A stretch of 64,000 nucleotides of DNA from Heliopora coerulea (GCA_030142905.1 JASJOG010000015.1:2664501-2728500); one strand, 5' to 3'; shown: positions 44,765-58,222, counted from the first letter of the stretch. Made by a program: numbers and translations. Notes: generated by a model not told the origin, from the sequence alone.

Positions 44765-46482
44765 TACAATCCAGGCATTCAAATTGGGTAAAATAATATT
44801 TCAACTTTTAACTGACAGTCCATACTTTTCATAAAAGTACAGGCTTTTCATATTTTGGGGCTAAAAATTTCTTAATTATTGATGGTCAAAGTCTAGTCAA
44901 TTTTAACGACAAATATAGGTGAAGCACCCCTTTAAGAACTGCAAAAAGCTAGTCTTTGTTTGAGGACTGAGGTCAGGCATGGTAAAGTTACGTTTACAGC
45001 CCCTGCCATAGGTTTTCCATTTAAGATCAGGGGACTGGATGGGCTAATGAACCATCTTTAACTAACTACTGAAGTGGTTCAGTGTAGTTTTTCTGTTGAC
45101 TTTGTTGTATGTTTTGGGTCATTGTCCTGCTGAAATAGGATTTGATGTTTATACCTCCTAACTGCACAAATGATGGTAACCTGTGTGGTGCATTAAAATT
45201 TGCTTTTATATATTCTGATGCAAAAAACATTCTATGTGGTAGATATGACTGACACTTATGACAGTCAAACACCCCTAAACCTGGATTTCTCCCCCCACTT
45301 CACTTAGCAATGGGTGTCAGGCATTCAGCATTAAATTCCTTGCCAGGGCATCTGTGAACATGTCTTGTCACATTCTCCAAATATTTTAAATGGAGATTTA
45401 TTCATCCCAAGAGACTTTTTCCAACTGTTTTTTTGGTTCAGTTCTTATGTATATTTGTTGTGCTGTCTAAGTAAAAGAATTCAAGGGGCAACATTTTGGA
45501 TTTTTACATTTTTAGTAATCATGTCCATTATGAAGAACATTATCATGTCCATTATGAAGAAGAACATTATATGTACAGTTGTATAAGTGAAAACTTGTAA
45601 CAAATTGTGTCCTTAAAAAGATAGATAACTTTTGATGGCCATGAAAAGTGACTAGAGTTGAGTCCTTCAAAAAGTGAAAATTGGATCAGACTCAAGTCGA
45701 GTCAATGACTGTGGTCAATACAACACTGAAGATAGCAATCATGAAAGGCAGAAAAGCAGATCCCATGAACTCTATCAATGAATGAACTCTATCTAAAGAA
45801 TGCAAATTGACACTTAAACGGTTAAATAAACCACTGAATACAACAAAAATTTCCTTTTAGTGTCAGAGCACCCGAGTAACAGAATTCTTTTTCAGAATTA
45901 TCCTATTTTGCAACATTTGAAATCTGAAGAGTACGTTTTATAATTATTGAGTACAAATTATTGTTATCAATAATCATCAAGAACTATAAATTATGTCTTA
46001 TAGTACAGTATTTCATTGTCTTAGATTTTTCTCATTTTATTTCTATAGGTTTTCAACTATAATTCGTGGCAAACTGGAAATTTTTTACCCAGATCAACTG
46101 TATTATTGGGAGAAACCAAGTTGACTTTTTGACACAGGTGGATTTAACGTTGTATACAAATTTACCCTGAGAGGAAATATTTTAAATTGTATATTGGGCA
46201 AATTTTTATCCCCCATCTGAACATCAAGACTACATATTTGGATAATCAGTAACAGTTTTGAGCTAAATTAAAATGTTTAGGCTGAGCCTATGACAGTATT
46301 TGGTTATGCTGTAATACCAAGTGTGAACAATACTGTTTCATTTAGATCTAGGTTAGGAACGACAAAGCTTTTCACTTGTTTTGCAACAAGTAATGAGAAT
46401 GTTTTTGAGTTGTCAATTCCTGAAGTCAAAAGTCTGACGAGTCGTCCTAAGCAGTTTAAAATGTAATTATTGGGTGAGATTG
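44765..46482 (-). mobile_element. Tc1/mariner-like relic, left copy of an inverted pair
   Basis: Reverse complement of 59300-60810 with high similarity along its whole length, for example CAGCCCCTGCCATAGGTTTT near 45,000 against 60,565-60,590 inverted, and TTTTCAACTATAATTCGTGG near 46,050 against 59,740-59,755 inverted. The minus strand of 44,985-45,470 matches Tc1-type transposase remnants, but indels and stops leave no frame. Confidence 0.7.
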
Positions 46483-46489
46483 GCCTTCC

Positions 46490-46712
46490 CAGCAAAGGCC
46501 ACAGCCTCCCAAATCCAGCCGTCTGGCATTGATTCCGATCGTTTCCCACTCGATTTGCAGGAGATATTCACACTTCAAAACTTCTCTGTTCTGCTCAGCA
46601 AACACCAGATGCACCCAAATCTTGTTTGGCGTTGATTCCGATCGTCTGGAACTCGATTGGCAGGAGATATCCATACTTGAAAATTCGGCCCAATAGCAAA
46701 GGGGAGACCACA
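46490..46712 (+). repeat. Two tandem units of a dispersed repeat
   Basis: Each unit, about 110 bases, has CCCAAATC, GGC(A/G)TTGATTCCGATCGT, ACTCGATT(T/G)GCAGGAGATAT and a CACACTTC- or CATACTTG-type end; the second goes on to AAATTCGGCCCAATAGCAAA. A third copy lies inverted at 37,085-37,215. Confidence 0.8.
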
Positions 46713-46724
46713 TGAGCCATGTGA

Positions 46725-49700
46725 AACGGAATATTTTGAAACCTTCGAAATACGGTTAAAATGCGAAAGATTAGGGCAACGAATGAGGTTTTGCATCGAT
46801 TTGAGTCATTTTAGGCTAAATTGATTTGAGTTTTCGAGGTCGAAAAATTTCACCAAAACGTAAAGGGCTTGACCCATGATTTAAGGATATTTTACGACCA
46901 TTTTGAAACCTTCAAAATCAGGTTAAAATGCGAAAGATTAGGACAAAGAATCAAGTTTTGCACTGATTTGGGTCATTTTAAGCTAAATTGATCTCATTTT
47001 TTGAGGTCGAAAAATATCACCAAAAAGTAAAGGGCTTAACCCATGGTTTTCGGCGATTTTGCGACCATTTTGAAACATTTGAAATAAGGTTAAAATGGGA
47101 AACATTAGGAAAAAGAATAACGTTTTGCACTGATTTGGAAAAATTTTAGATTAAATTTATTTTATTTTTCGATGTCCAAAAATATCACTAAAAACTAAAG
47201 GGGTTAACCTTTGGTTTTTGAAGATTTTTCGACTAATTTTCAACTTTCGAAATAAGAGCAGAATGTGAAAGTTTATTGCATAGAAATTAGTTTTGCAGTG
47301 ACTTCAGTGGTTTTTGAGCGAAATTACGTTGAGAATTTCAGGTAGAAAAATTTGACCAAAATATAAAGGGGTTAACCTTTCGTTTTTGACGATTTTTCGC
47401 GCAATTTTCAGCTTTCGAAATAATAGCAGAATGTGAAAGTTTACTGCATAGGAAGTAGTTTTGCGGTGATTTGAGTGGTTTTTGAGCGAAATTACGTTGA
47501 AAATTTTAGGTGGAAAAATTTGAACAAAATGTAAAGTGGTTAACCTTTGGTTTTTGACGATTTTTCGACCAATTTTCAACTTTCGAAATAAGAGCAGAAT
47601 GTGAAAGTTTATTGCATAGAAAGTAGTTTTGCAGTGATTTGAGTGGTTTTTGAGCGAAATTACGTTGAAAATTTTAGGTGGAAAAATTAGACCAAAATGT
47701 AAAGGGGTTAACCTTTGGTTTTTCACGATTTTTCGAGGAATTTTCAACTTTCGAAATAAGAGCAGAATGTGAAAGTTTATTACATAGAAAGTAGTTTTGC
47801 AGTGATTTGAGTGGTTTTTGAGTGAATTTACGTTGAAAATTTTAGGTGTAAAAATTTGACCAAAATGTAAAGGGGTTAACCTTTGGTTTTTGACGATTTT
47901 TCGACCAATTTTCAACTTTCGAAATAAGAGCAGAATGTGGAAGTTTACTGCATAGGAAGTAGTTTTGCAGTGATTTGAGTGGTTTTTGAGCGAAATTACG
48001 TTGAAAATTTTAGGTGGAAAAATGTGACGAAAATGTAAAGGGGTTAACCTTTGGTTTTTGACGATTTTTAACCAATTTTCAACCTTCGAAATATGAGTAG
48101 AATGTGAAAGTTTATTACATAGAAAGTAGTTTTGCAGTGATTTGAGTGGTTTTTGAGCAAAATTACGTTGAAAATTTTAGGTGTAAAAATGTGACCAAAA
48201 TGTAAAGGGGTTAACCTTTGGTTTTTGACGATTTTTCGACGAATTTTCAACTTTAGAAATAAGAGCAGAATGTGGAAGTTTACTGCATAGAAAGTAGTTT
48301 TGCAGTGATTTGAGTGGTTTTTGAGCAAAATTACGTTGAAAATTTTAGGTGGAAAAATGTGACGAAAATGTAAAGGGGTTAACCTTTGGTTTTTGACAAT
48401 ATTTCGAGCAATTTTCAACTTTCGAAATAAGAGCAGAATGTGAATGTTTACTGCATAGGAAGTAGTTTTGCAGTGATTTGAGTGGTTTTTGAGCGAAATT
48501 ACGTTGAAAATTTTAGGTGGAAAAATGTGACGAAAATGTAAAGGGGTTAACCTTTGGTTTTTGACAATATTTCGAGCAATTCATCAACTTTCGAAATAAG
48601 AGCAGAATGTGAAAGTTTATTGCATAGAAAGTAGTTTTGGGGTGATTTGAGTGGTTTTTGAGCAAAATTACGTCGAAAATTTTAGGTGTAAAAATTTGAC
48701 CAAAATGTAAAGGGGTTAACCTTTGGTTTTTGACGATTTTTCGACCAATTTTCAACTTTCGAAATAAGAGCAGAATGTGGAAGTTTACTGCATAGGAAGT
48801 AGTTTTGCAGTGATTTGAGTGGTTTTTGAGCGAAATTACGTTGAAAATTTTAGATGGAAAAATTTGACCAAAATGTAAAGGGGTTAACCTTTGGTTTTTG
48901 ACAATATTTCGAGCAATTTTCAACTTTCGAAATAAGAGCAGAATGTGAAAGTTTATTGCATAGAAAGTAGTTTTGCGGTGATTTCAGTGGTTTTTGAGCG
49001 AAATTACGTTGAAAATTTTAGGTGTAAAAATTGGACCAAAATGTAAATGGGTTAACCTTTGGTTTTTGACGATTTTTCGACGAATTTTCAACTTTCGAAA
49101 TAAGAGCAGAATGTGAAAGTTTATTGCATAGAAAGTAGTTTTGCAGTGATTTGAGTGGTTTTTGAGTGAATTTACGTTGAAAATTTTAGGTGTAAAAATT
49201 TGACCAAAATGTAAAGGGGTTAACCTTTGGTTTTTGACGATTTTTCGACCAATTTTCAACTTTCGAAATAAGAGCAGAATGTGGAAGTTTACTGCATAGG
49301 AAGTAGTTTTGCAGTGATTTGAGTGGTTTTTGAGCGAAATTACGTTGAAAATTTTAGGTGGAAAAATGTGACGAAAATGTAAAGGGGTTAACCTTTGGTT
49401 TTTGACGATTTTTAACCAATTTTCAACCTTCGAAATATGAGTAGAATGTGAAAGTTTATTACATAGAAAGTAGTTTTGCAGTGATTTGAGTGGTTTTTGA
49501 GCAAAATTACGTTGAAAATTTTAGGTGTAAAAATGTGACCAAAATGTAAAGGGGTTAACCTTTGGTTTTTGACGATTTTTCGACCAATTTTCAACTTTAG
49601 AAATAAGAGCAGAATGTGGAAGTTTACTGCATAGAAAGTAGTTTTGCAGTGATTTGAGTGGTTTTTGAGCAAAATTACGTTGAAAATTTTAGGTGGAAAA

Positions 49701-52700
49701 ATGTGACGAAAATGTAAAGGGGTTAACCTTTGGTTTTTGACAATATTTCGAGCAATTTTCAACTTTCGAAATAAGAGCAGAATGTGAAAGTTTACTGCAT
49801 AGGAAGTAGTTTTGCAGTGATTTGAGTGGTTTTTGAGCGAAATTACGTTGAAAATTTTAGGTGGAAAAATGTGACGAAAATGTAAAGGGGTTAACCTTTG
49901 GTTTTTGACAATATTTCGAGCAATTTTCAACTTTCGAAATAAGAGCAGAATGTGAAAGTTTATTGCATAGAAAGTAGTTTTGGGGTGATTTGAGTGGTTT
50001 TTGAGCAAAATTACGTCGAAAATTTTAGGTGTAAAAATTTGACCAAAATGTAAAGGGGTTAACCTTTGGTTTTTGACGATTTTTCGACCAATTTTCAACT
50101 TTCGAAATAAGAGCAGAATGTGGAAGTTTACTGCATAGGAAGTAGTTTTGCAGTGATTTGAGTGGTTTTTGAGCGAAATTACGTTGAAAATTTTAGATGG
50201 AAAAATTTGACCAAAATGTAAAGGGGTTAACCTTTGGTTTTTGACAATATTTCGAGCAATTTTCAACTTTCGAAATAAGAGCAGAATGTGAAAGTTTATT
50301 GCATAGAAAGTAGTTTTGCGGTGATTTCAGTGGTTTTTGAGCGAAATTACGTTGAAAATTTTAGGTGTAAAAATTGGACCAAAATGTAAAGGGGTTAACC
50401 TTTGGTTTTTGACGATTTTTCGACGAATTTTCAACTTTCGAAATAAGAGCAGAATGTGAAAGTTTATTGCATAGAAAGTAGTTTTGCAGTGATTTGAGTG
50501 GTTTTTGAGTGAATTTACGTTGAAAATTTTAGGTGTAAAAATTTGACCAAAATGTAAAGGGGTTAACCTTTGGTTTTTGACGATTTTTCGACCAATTTTC
50601 AACTTTCGAAATAAGAGCAGAATGTGGAAGTTTACTGCATAGGAAGTAGTTTTGCAGTGATTTGAGTGGTTTTTGAGCGAAATTACGTTGAAAATTTTAG
50701 GTGGAAAAATGTGACGAAAATGTAAAGGGGTTAACCTTTGGTTTTTGACGATTTTTAACCAATTTTCAACCTTCGAAATATGAGTAGAATGTGAAAGTTT
50801 ATTACATAGAAAGTAGTTTTGCAGTGATTTGAGTGGTTTTTGAGCAAAATTACGTTGAAAATTTTAGGTGTAAAAATGTGACCAAAATGTAAAGGGGTTA
50901 ACCTTTGGTTTTTGACGATTTTTCGACGAATTTTCAACTTTAGAAATAAGAGCAGAATGTGGAAGTTTACTGCATAGAAAGTAGTTTTGCAGTGATTTGA
51001 GTGGTTTTTGAGCAAAATTACGTTGAAAATTTTAGGTGGAAAAATGTGACGAAAATGTAAAGGGGTTAACCTTTGGTTTTTGACAATATTTCGAGCAATT
51101 TTCAACTTTCGAAATAAGAGCAGAATGTGAAAGTTTACTGCATAGGAAGTAGTTTTGCAGTGATTTGAGTGGTTTTTGAGCGAAATTACGTTGAAAATTT
51201 TAGGTGGAAAAATTTGACCAAAATGTAAAGGGGTTAACCTTTGGTTTTTGACAATATTTCGAGCAATTTTCAACTTTCGAAATAAGAGCAGAATGTGAAA
51301 GTTTATTGCATAGAAAGTAGTTTTGCAGTGATTTGAGTGGTTTTTGAGCAAAATTACGTCGAAAATTTTAGGTGTAAAAATTTGACCAAAATGTAAAGGG
51401 GTTAACCTTTGGTTTTTGACGATTTTTCGACCAATTTTCAACTTTCGAAATAAGAGCAGAATGTGGAAGTTTACTGCATAGGAAGTAGTTTTGCAGTGAT
51501 TTGAGTGGTTTTTGAGCAAAATTACGTTGAAAATTTTAGTTGGAAAAATGTGACGAAAATGTAAAGGGGTTAACCTTTGGTTTTTGACGATTTTTCGACG
51601 AATTTTCAACTTTAGAAATAAGAGCAGAATGTGGAAGTTTACTGCATAGAAAGTAGTTTTGCAGTGATTTGAGTGGTTTTTGAGCAAAATTACGTTGAAA
51701 ATTTTAGGTGTAAAAATTTGACCAAAATGTAAAGGGGTTAACCTTTGGTTTTTGACGATTTTTCGACCAATTTTCAACTTTAGAAATAAGAGCAGAATGT
51801 GGAAGTTTACTGCATAGGAAGTAGTTTTGCAGTGATTTGAGTGGTTTTTGAACGAAATTACGTTGAAAATTTTAGGTGGAAAAATGTGACGAAAATGTAA
51901 AGGGGTTAACCTTTGGTTTTTGACAATATTTCGAGCAATTTTCAACTTTCGAAATAAGAGCAGAATGTGAAAGTTTATTGCATAGAAAGTAGTTTTGCAG
52001 TGATTTGAGTGGTTTTTGAGCAAAATTACGTCGAAAATTTTAGGTGTAAAAATTTGACCAAAATGTAAAGGGGTTAACCTTTGGTTTTTGACGATTTTTC
52101 GACCAATTTTCAACTTTCGAAATAAGAGCAGAATGTGGAAGTTTACTGCATAGGAAGTAGTTTTGCAGTGATTTGAGTGGTTTTTGAGCAAAATTACGTT
52201 GAAAATTTTAGATGGAAAAATTTGACCAAAATGTAAAGGGGTTAACCTTTGGTTTTTGACGATTTTTCGACGAATTTTCAACTTTCGAAATAAGAGCAGA
52301 ATGTGGAAGTTTACTGCATAGAAAGTAGTTTTGCAGTGATTTGAGTGGTTTTTGAGCAAAATTACGTTGAAAATTTTAGGTGTAAAAATTTGACCAAAAT
52401 GTAAAGGGGTTAACCTTTGGTTTTTGACGATTTTTCGACCAATTTTCAACTTTCGAAATAAGAGCAGAATGTGGAAGTTTACTGCATAGAAAGTAGTTTT
52501 GCAGTGATTTGAGTGGTTTTTGAACGAAATTACGTTGAAAATTTTAGGTGGAAAAATGTGACGAAAATGTAAAGGGGTTAACCTTTGGTTTTTGACAATA
52601 TTTCGAGCAATTTTCAACTTTCGAAATAAGAGCAGAATGTGAAAGTTTATTGCATAGAAAGTAGTTTTGCAGTGATTTGAGTGGTTTTTGAGCAAAATTA

Positions 52701-54620
52701 CGTCGAAAATTTTAGGTGTAAAAATTTGACCAAAATGTAAAGGGGTTAACCTTTGGTTTTTGACGATTTTTCGACCAATTTTCAACTTTCGAAATAAGAG
52801 CAGAATGTGGAAGTTTACTGCATAGGAAGTAGTTTTGCAGTGATTTGAGTGGTTTTTGAGCGAAATTACGTTGAAAATTTTAGATGGAAAAATTTGACCA
52901 AAATGTAAAGGGGTTAACCTTTGGTTTTTGACGATTTTTTGACCAATTTTCAACTTTCGAAATAAGAGCAGAATGTGAAAGTTTCTTGCATAGAAAGTAG
53001 TTTTGCGGTGATTTGAGTGGTTTTTGAGCGAAATTACGTTGAAAATTTTAGGTGGAAAAATTTGACCAAAATGTAAAGGGGTTAACCTTTGGTTTTTCAC
53101 GATTTTTCGACCAATTTTCAACTTTCGAAATAAGAGCAGAATGTGAAAGTTTATTGCATAGAAAGTAGTTTTGGAGTGATTTGAGTGGTTTTTGAGCAAA
53201 ATTACGTTGAAAATTTTAGGTGTAAAAATTTGACCAAAATGTAAAGGGGTTAACATTTGGTTTTTTACGATTTTTTGACGAATTTTCAACTTTAGAAATA
53301 AGAGCAGAATGTGGAGGTTTTCTGCATAGGAAGTAGTTTTGGAGTGATTTGAGTGGTTTTTGAGCAAAATTACGTTGAAAATTTTAGGTGGAAAAATGTG
53401 ACGAAAATGTAAAGGGGTTAACCTTTGGTTTTTGACGATTTTTCGACGAATTTTCAACTTTCGAAATAAGAGCAGAATGTGAAAGTTTATTACATAGAAA
53501 GTAGTTTTGCAGTGATTTGAGTGGTTTTTGAGCAAAATTACGTTGAAAATTTTAGGTGTAAAAATTTCATCAAAATGTAAAGGGGTTAACCTTTGGTTTT
53601 TGACGATTTTTCGACCAATTTTCAACTTTCGAAATAAGAGCAGAATATGAAAGTTTATTGCATAGAAAGTAGTTTTGGAGTGATTTGAGTGGTTTTTGAG
53701 CAAAATTACGTTGAAAATTTTAGGTGGAAAAATTTGACCAAAATGTAAAGGGGTTAACCTTTGATTTTTGACGATTTTTCGACGAATTTTCAACTTTAGA
53801 AATAAGAGCAGAATGTGGAAGTTTACTGCATAGGAAGTAGTTTTGCAGTGATTTGAGTGGTTTTTGAGCAAAATTACGTTGAAAATTTTAGATGGAAAAA
53901 TTTGACCAAAATGTAAAGGGGTTAACCTTTGGTTTTTGACAATATTTCGAGCAATTTTCAACTTTCGAAATAAGAGCAGAATGTGAAAGTTTATTACATA
54001 GAAAGTAGTTTTGTAGTGATTTGAGTGGTTTTTGAGCAAAATTACGTTGAAAATTTTAGGTGTAAAAATTTGACCAAAATGTAAAGGGGTTAACCTTTGG
54101 TTTTTGACGATTTTTCGACGAATTTTCAACTTTCGAAATAAGAGCAGAATGTGGAAGTTTACTGCATAGGAAGTAGTTTTGCAGTGATTTGAGTGGTTTT
54201 TGAGCGAAATTACGTTGAAAATTTTAGATGGAAAATTTGACCAAAATGTAAAGGGGTTAACCTTTGGTTTTTGACAATATTTCGAGCAATTTTCAACTTT
54301 CGAAATAAGAGCAGAATATGAAAGTTTATTGCATAGAAAGTAGTTTTGCAGTGATTTGAGTGGTTTTTGAGCAAAATTACGTTGAAAATTTTAGGTGGAA
54401 AAATGTGACCAATATGTAAAGTGGTTAACCTTTGGTTTTATACGATTTTTCGGCTAATTTCCAACTTTGTAAATAAGAGAATATTAAAATTTTTTGAATA
54501 AAAACCTTGTTTTGCCGGAATTTGAGTGGTTTTTGTGCAAAATTACATTTAAAATTTGTAGTCGAAAACTTTTATCATAAATTAAAGGGTTAACCTTTGA
54601 TTTTTGACTAAATTTCGACC
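46725..54620 (-). repeat. 168-bp satellite array with higher-order structure
   Basis: About 45 tandem monomers of 168 bases. Each carries AAAGGGGTTAACCTTTGG, TTTCGAAATAAGAGCAGAAT and GCAGTGATTTGAGTGGTTTT. Monomers before about 47,250 are more diverged, as expected at an array edge. The marker ACGTCGAAAA recurs near 48,670, 50,014, 51,357, 52,029 and 52,701, giving 8-monomer (1,343) and 4-monomer (672) periods. Since 168 is 56 codons, the minus strand stays open over many monomers (up to 1,124 codons at 50755-54129), with a KNQRLTPLHFGQIF-like peptide period. I treat this as a by-product, not a gene. Confidence 0.95.
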
Positions 54621-56140
54621 AATAATTCCCAAGGGATTTTTTACACCAGTTGAAAAATCTACTTTTGGGGAATTTTGACTTGGGAAAAGAATTCCATTGG
54701 GACTTATTTCACCAAGTGAAAAATGGAAATTTGGCCGATTTTGACTTGGAAAAAGAATTCCCTTGGGAATTATTACACCAAGTGAAAAATGGAAATTTGG
54801 CTGATTTTGACTTGGGGAAAGAATTCCCTTGGGAATTATTACACCAAGTGAAAAATGGAAATTTGGCCGATTTTTACTTGGGAAAAGAATTCCCTTGGGA
54901 ATTATTACACCAAGTGAAAAAACGAATTTTGGCCGATTTTGACTTGGGAAAAGAATTCCCTTGGGAATTATTACACCAAGTGAAAAATGGAAATTTGGCC
55001 GATTTTGACTTGGGAAAAGAATTCCCTTGGGAATTATTACACCAACTGATAAAACGAATTTTGGCCAATTTTGACTTGGGAAAAAAATTCCCTTGGGAAT
55101 TATTACACCAAGTGAAAAATGGAAATTTGGCCGATTTTGACTTGGGAAAAGAATTCCCTTAGGAATTATTACACCAAGTGAAAAAACGAATTTTGGCCGA
55201 TTTTGACTTGTAAAAAGAATTCCCTTGGGAATTATTACACCAAGTGAAAAATGGAAATTTGGCCGATTTTGACTTGGGAAAAGAATTCCCTTGGGAATTA
55301 TTACACCAAGTGAAAAATGGAAATTTGGCCGATTTTGACTTGGGAAAAGAATTCCCTTGGGAATTATTACACCAAGTGAAAAATGGAAATTTGGCCGATT
55401 TTGACTTGGGGAAAGAATTCCCTTGGGAATTATTACACCAAGTGAAAAATGGAAATTTGGCCGATTTTGACTTGGGAAAAGAATTCCGTTGGGAATTATT
55501 ACACCAACTGAAAAAACGAATTTTGGCCGATTTTGACTTGGGAAAAAAATTCCCTTGGGAATTATTACACCAAGTGAAAAATGGAAATTTGGCCGATTTT
55601 GACTTGGGGAAAGAATTCCCTTGGGAATTATTACACCAAGTGAAAAATGGAAATTTGGCCGATTTTGACTTGGGAAAAGAATTCCGTTGGGAATTATTAC
55701 ACCAACTGAAAAAACGAATTTTGGCCGATTTTGACTTGGGAAAAAAATTCCCTTGGGAATTATTACACCAAGTGAAAAATGGAAATTTGGCCGATTTTGA
55801 CTTGGGAAAAAAATTCCCTTGGGAATTATTACACCAAGTGAAAAATGGAAATTTGGCCGATTTTGACTTGGGGAAAGAATTCCCTTGGGAATTATTACAC
55901 TAAGTGAAAAATCGAATTTTGGACGAATTGGACTTGGGAAAAGAATTCCCTTGGGAATTATTACACCAACTGAAAAATCGAATTTTGGCCGATCGGGACT
56001 TAGCAAAATAAATCCGATGGGAATTTGAGTCCCCTTGGGAATTAACGATTTTGTCACTTGATTTGAATTCCTTCGGAATTTATTACACGAACCGAAAGCT
56101 CAAATTTTCGCCGACTTTGAATTGGGAAAATAAGTGGCAT
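54621..56140. repeat. 66-bp satellite array
   Basis: About 22 monomers of 66 bases built on AATTCCCTTGGGAATTATTA, CACCAAGTGAAAAA and a GGCCGATTTTGACTTGGG part. Two monomer types (ATGGAAATTTGG and ACGAATTTTGG) alternate irregularly. It abuts the 168-bp array directly at about 54,620 and degenerates after 56,050. Both strands have long open frames (plus 219, minus 491 codons) because 66 is a multiple of three and the unit lacks stops on either strand in one frame. Confidence 0.95.
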
Positions 56141-56540
56141 AAAAATTTCATTTCCGCAAGAGTACGTACGTTAGCAAATGCGTAAGGCACCTATGCACAA
56201 GTGGTTAAAAAATGCCTAAGTACCTATGTGGAAGCGAACGAACACTAAAGGGCCTGTACGCAAGGGAAGTAAACTGGCCCTGTATCGATGCGCAAGCAGA
56301 GATATACCCAGACGTAACTTTGAACTCCTAAAAAGAATCCTGAAGCCCAAGCCAAGACGTTCCTAAGTACACACAAGCAAATAAAATACACATGGACAAA
56401 TGCCCTAGTAGAAAGACGCCAAAGGCACCACCTGCAAGCGGAAATGTACACCTGACTTAAGTATGCACAAACAAAGATGGGCCCAAGGACCTATGTGGAA
56501 GCCAAAACGATGCGCGAGAACCAAACCTTTTGCCGTTCAT
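56141..56540. repeat. Degenerate minisatellite of about 30-35 bases
   Basis: Loose units recur: AAGTACCTATGTGGAAGCGA, CTGTACGCAAGGGAAGTAAA, CTGTATCGATGCGCAAGCAG, AAGTACACACAAGCAAATAA, AAGTATGCACAAACAAAGAT. Spacing is irregular. It looks like an old, decayed tandem repeat. Confidence 0.45.
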
Positions 56541-57756
56541 AACCAGGAAATATACTTTCATCAACGTCGACCTCTAATATGTTAATATGTGACCAAAGCT
56601 TCCAGTACAGATAGCTTAGATAATGCAGGTTAGCGAAGTGCTGTGAACTAAAGTTTGTCAACAGTATGAAACACATGTTAAGTTTCCACATGACCTTCAA
56701 CGGACTTGCAACAAACTGGACTAATCAGTTGCCTAATTAGAATTTTATTTTCTCTTATGAATGGTAGAATCGGTAATCTATTGACACTTTTGAATGCCTT
56801 TGCATATCTATGCTAATCCTGCAAAAATTTTAAACGTGTTACGATAAAATTTAGTTCCGTATCGAGTTCGAAGTTGGCATTGATAATTGCATATTTTCTG
56901 GCACTGAATAGCTGAAGGTGTAAAGGGCAAATTAAAGGATGACTTAATATCTATGAATAAACGAAAATGCCCATGCGCAAGTAATAAATTCTCAGGTACT
57001 TACCACAATTGAAGGAATACTTCGGCTTCTATACCAAAGTACCAATATGATAGCTGAAGAATGTCCATATGCCAGGACATCAGTGACTCAAAGAATGGTC
57101 TGGAAACTCTTGTTTTGGTTCGCGTTTGTGCAGAATCAACGTGCTCAACATGGTAGATGTTTGAAATAACTAAGCAATCAACTAACAAAAACGTTCGAGT
57201 TCAGCCTCTTAACCGTGCCAAACGAATGAATGGTAAGACCCCTTTCAACGTTAGTCGAAGCTTCATTATCGTTCTTTGCCAGCCGCTTTGAAGTTAATAG
57301 AGTTTCTTCACCATTCTTCAACCGACTATGCTTACAAGTAACTAAAAAAGATCCCTACTGAAAAATGTCCAAAGACCTTGACGCAAGTGAATAACCGATT
57401 TGGTCATAAATACATAGGGTTGGTTGTACAAAGCTTGGATGTCCGATAGATTACTCCTGATATCGGATGATTCAGTCGACAGAAATTTCTCCACCCAACA
57501 TGTTTGGTCCTTGTGAACATAAGTAACATCGATCACTGTCGTGCCAGAATATAACTGCCACATAAAACTAATCAACGGGATACGTCGTCCAGACTCAACA
57601 ACCGACCTCAGTAAAAATGCTACTCACTACAGATCAAAAACAAATGAAGAGACACGGAGACCAATTGCTACCTTTTTACAACTACGGTTACAACATTACA
57701 AATTAATGCACGACGTTATACCAATTTTTCACTGCTTGAGTACACTAGCCTGCGCT
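56541..57756. other. Intergenic, nothing recognised
   Basis: No supported frame or repeat. Short frames lack splice context. Confidence 0.5.
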
Positions 57757-57808
57757 GCAGACCGTCTAAATTCTGGTGAACCAAGGTTTAGACGGTCTGC
57801 GGGGCTGG
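57757..57808. repeat. Inverted repeat GCAGACCGTCTAAA / TTTAGACGGTCTGC
   Basis: 14-bp perfect arms with GCCTGCGC / GCGGGGCTGGC outer context around a 19-base spacer. Could be the tip of a fold-back element. Confidence 0.75.
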
Positions 57809-58222
57809 CTAAAGTATACGAATAGATCTAGGGTGGGGTCCACCTGGCCATCCTCCCTAATCAAAGTGTCCCAGTCTATTCCCAGAGGCCAAGACTAGTC
57901 GAGAAACTCTTCCTTATCTGGCTTCTATTGAGTACATGTTTTTATTTCAAACTAACGTAAGTCCTTTCCAAAAGATTAGGGTCTTAATATCAGTTCGATT
58001 GCACCTCAAAGTAAAATCAAGGTCTACCAAAGATTATCATTTACATAAATGCTACTTAAACCAAAGACGATTACAACAGGATTTCGTTTCTGCCACGTAC
58101 ACACTTCATCATTGATATGCATTTACAATCATACTTGGGTAATCGCAGCCAAAACATTAACCACAACGAACGTTAGAATTACCGGAGATTTATGGCAAAA
58201 CGAAGAAATCTCGTATTTCATT
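57809..58222. other. Intergenic, nothing recognised
   Basis: AT-rich, no supported feature. Confidence 0.4.

Noticed and set aside
47304..50602. Several 90-284-codon minus-strand frames
   Set aside because: 168-bp satellite translations, not independent genes.
54582..56057. 491-codon minus-strand frame and the 219- and 170-codon plus frames
   Set aside because: Products of the 66-bp satellite, open on both strands because the unit is a multiple of three.
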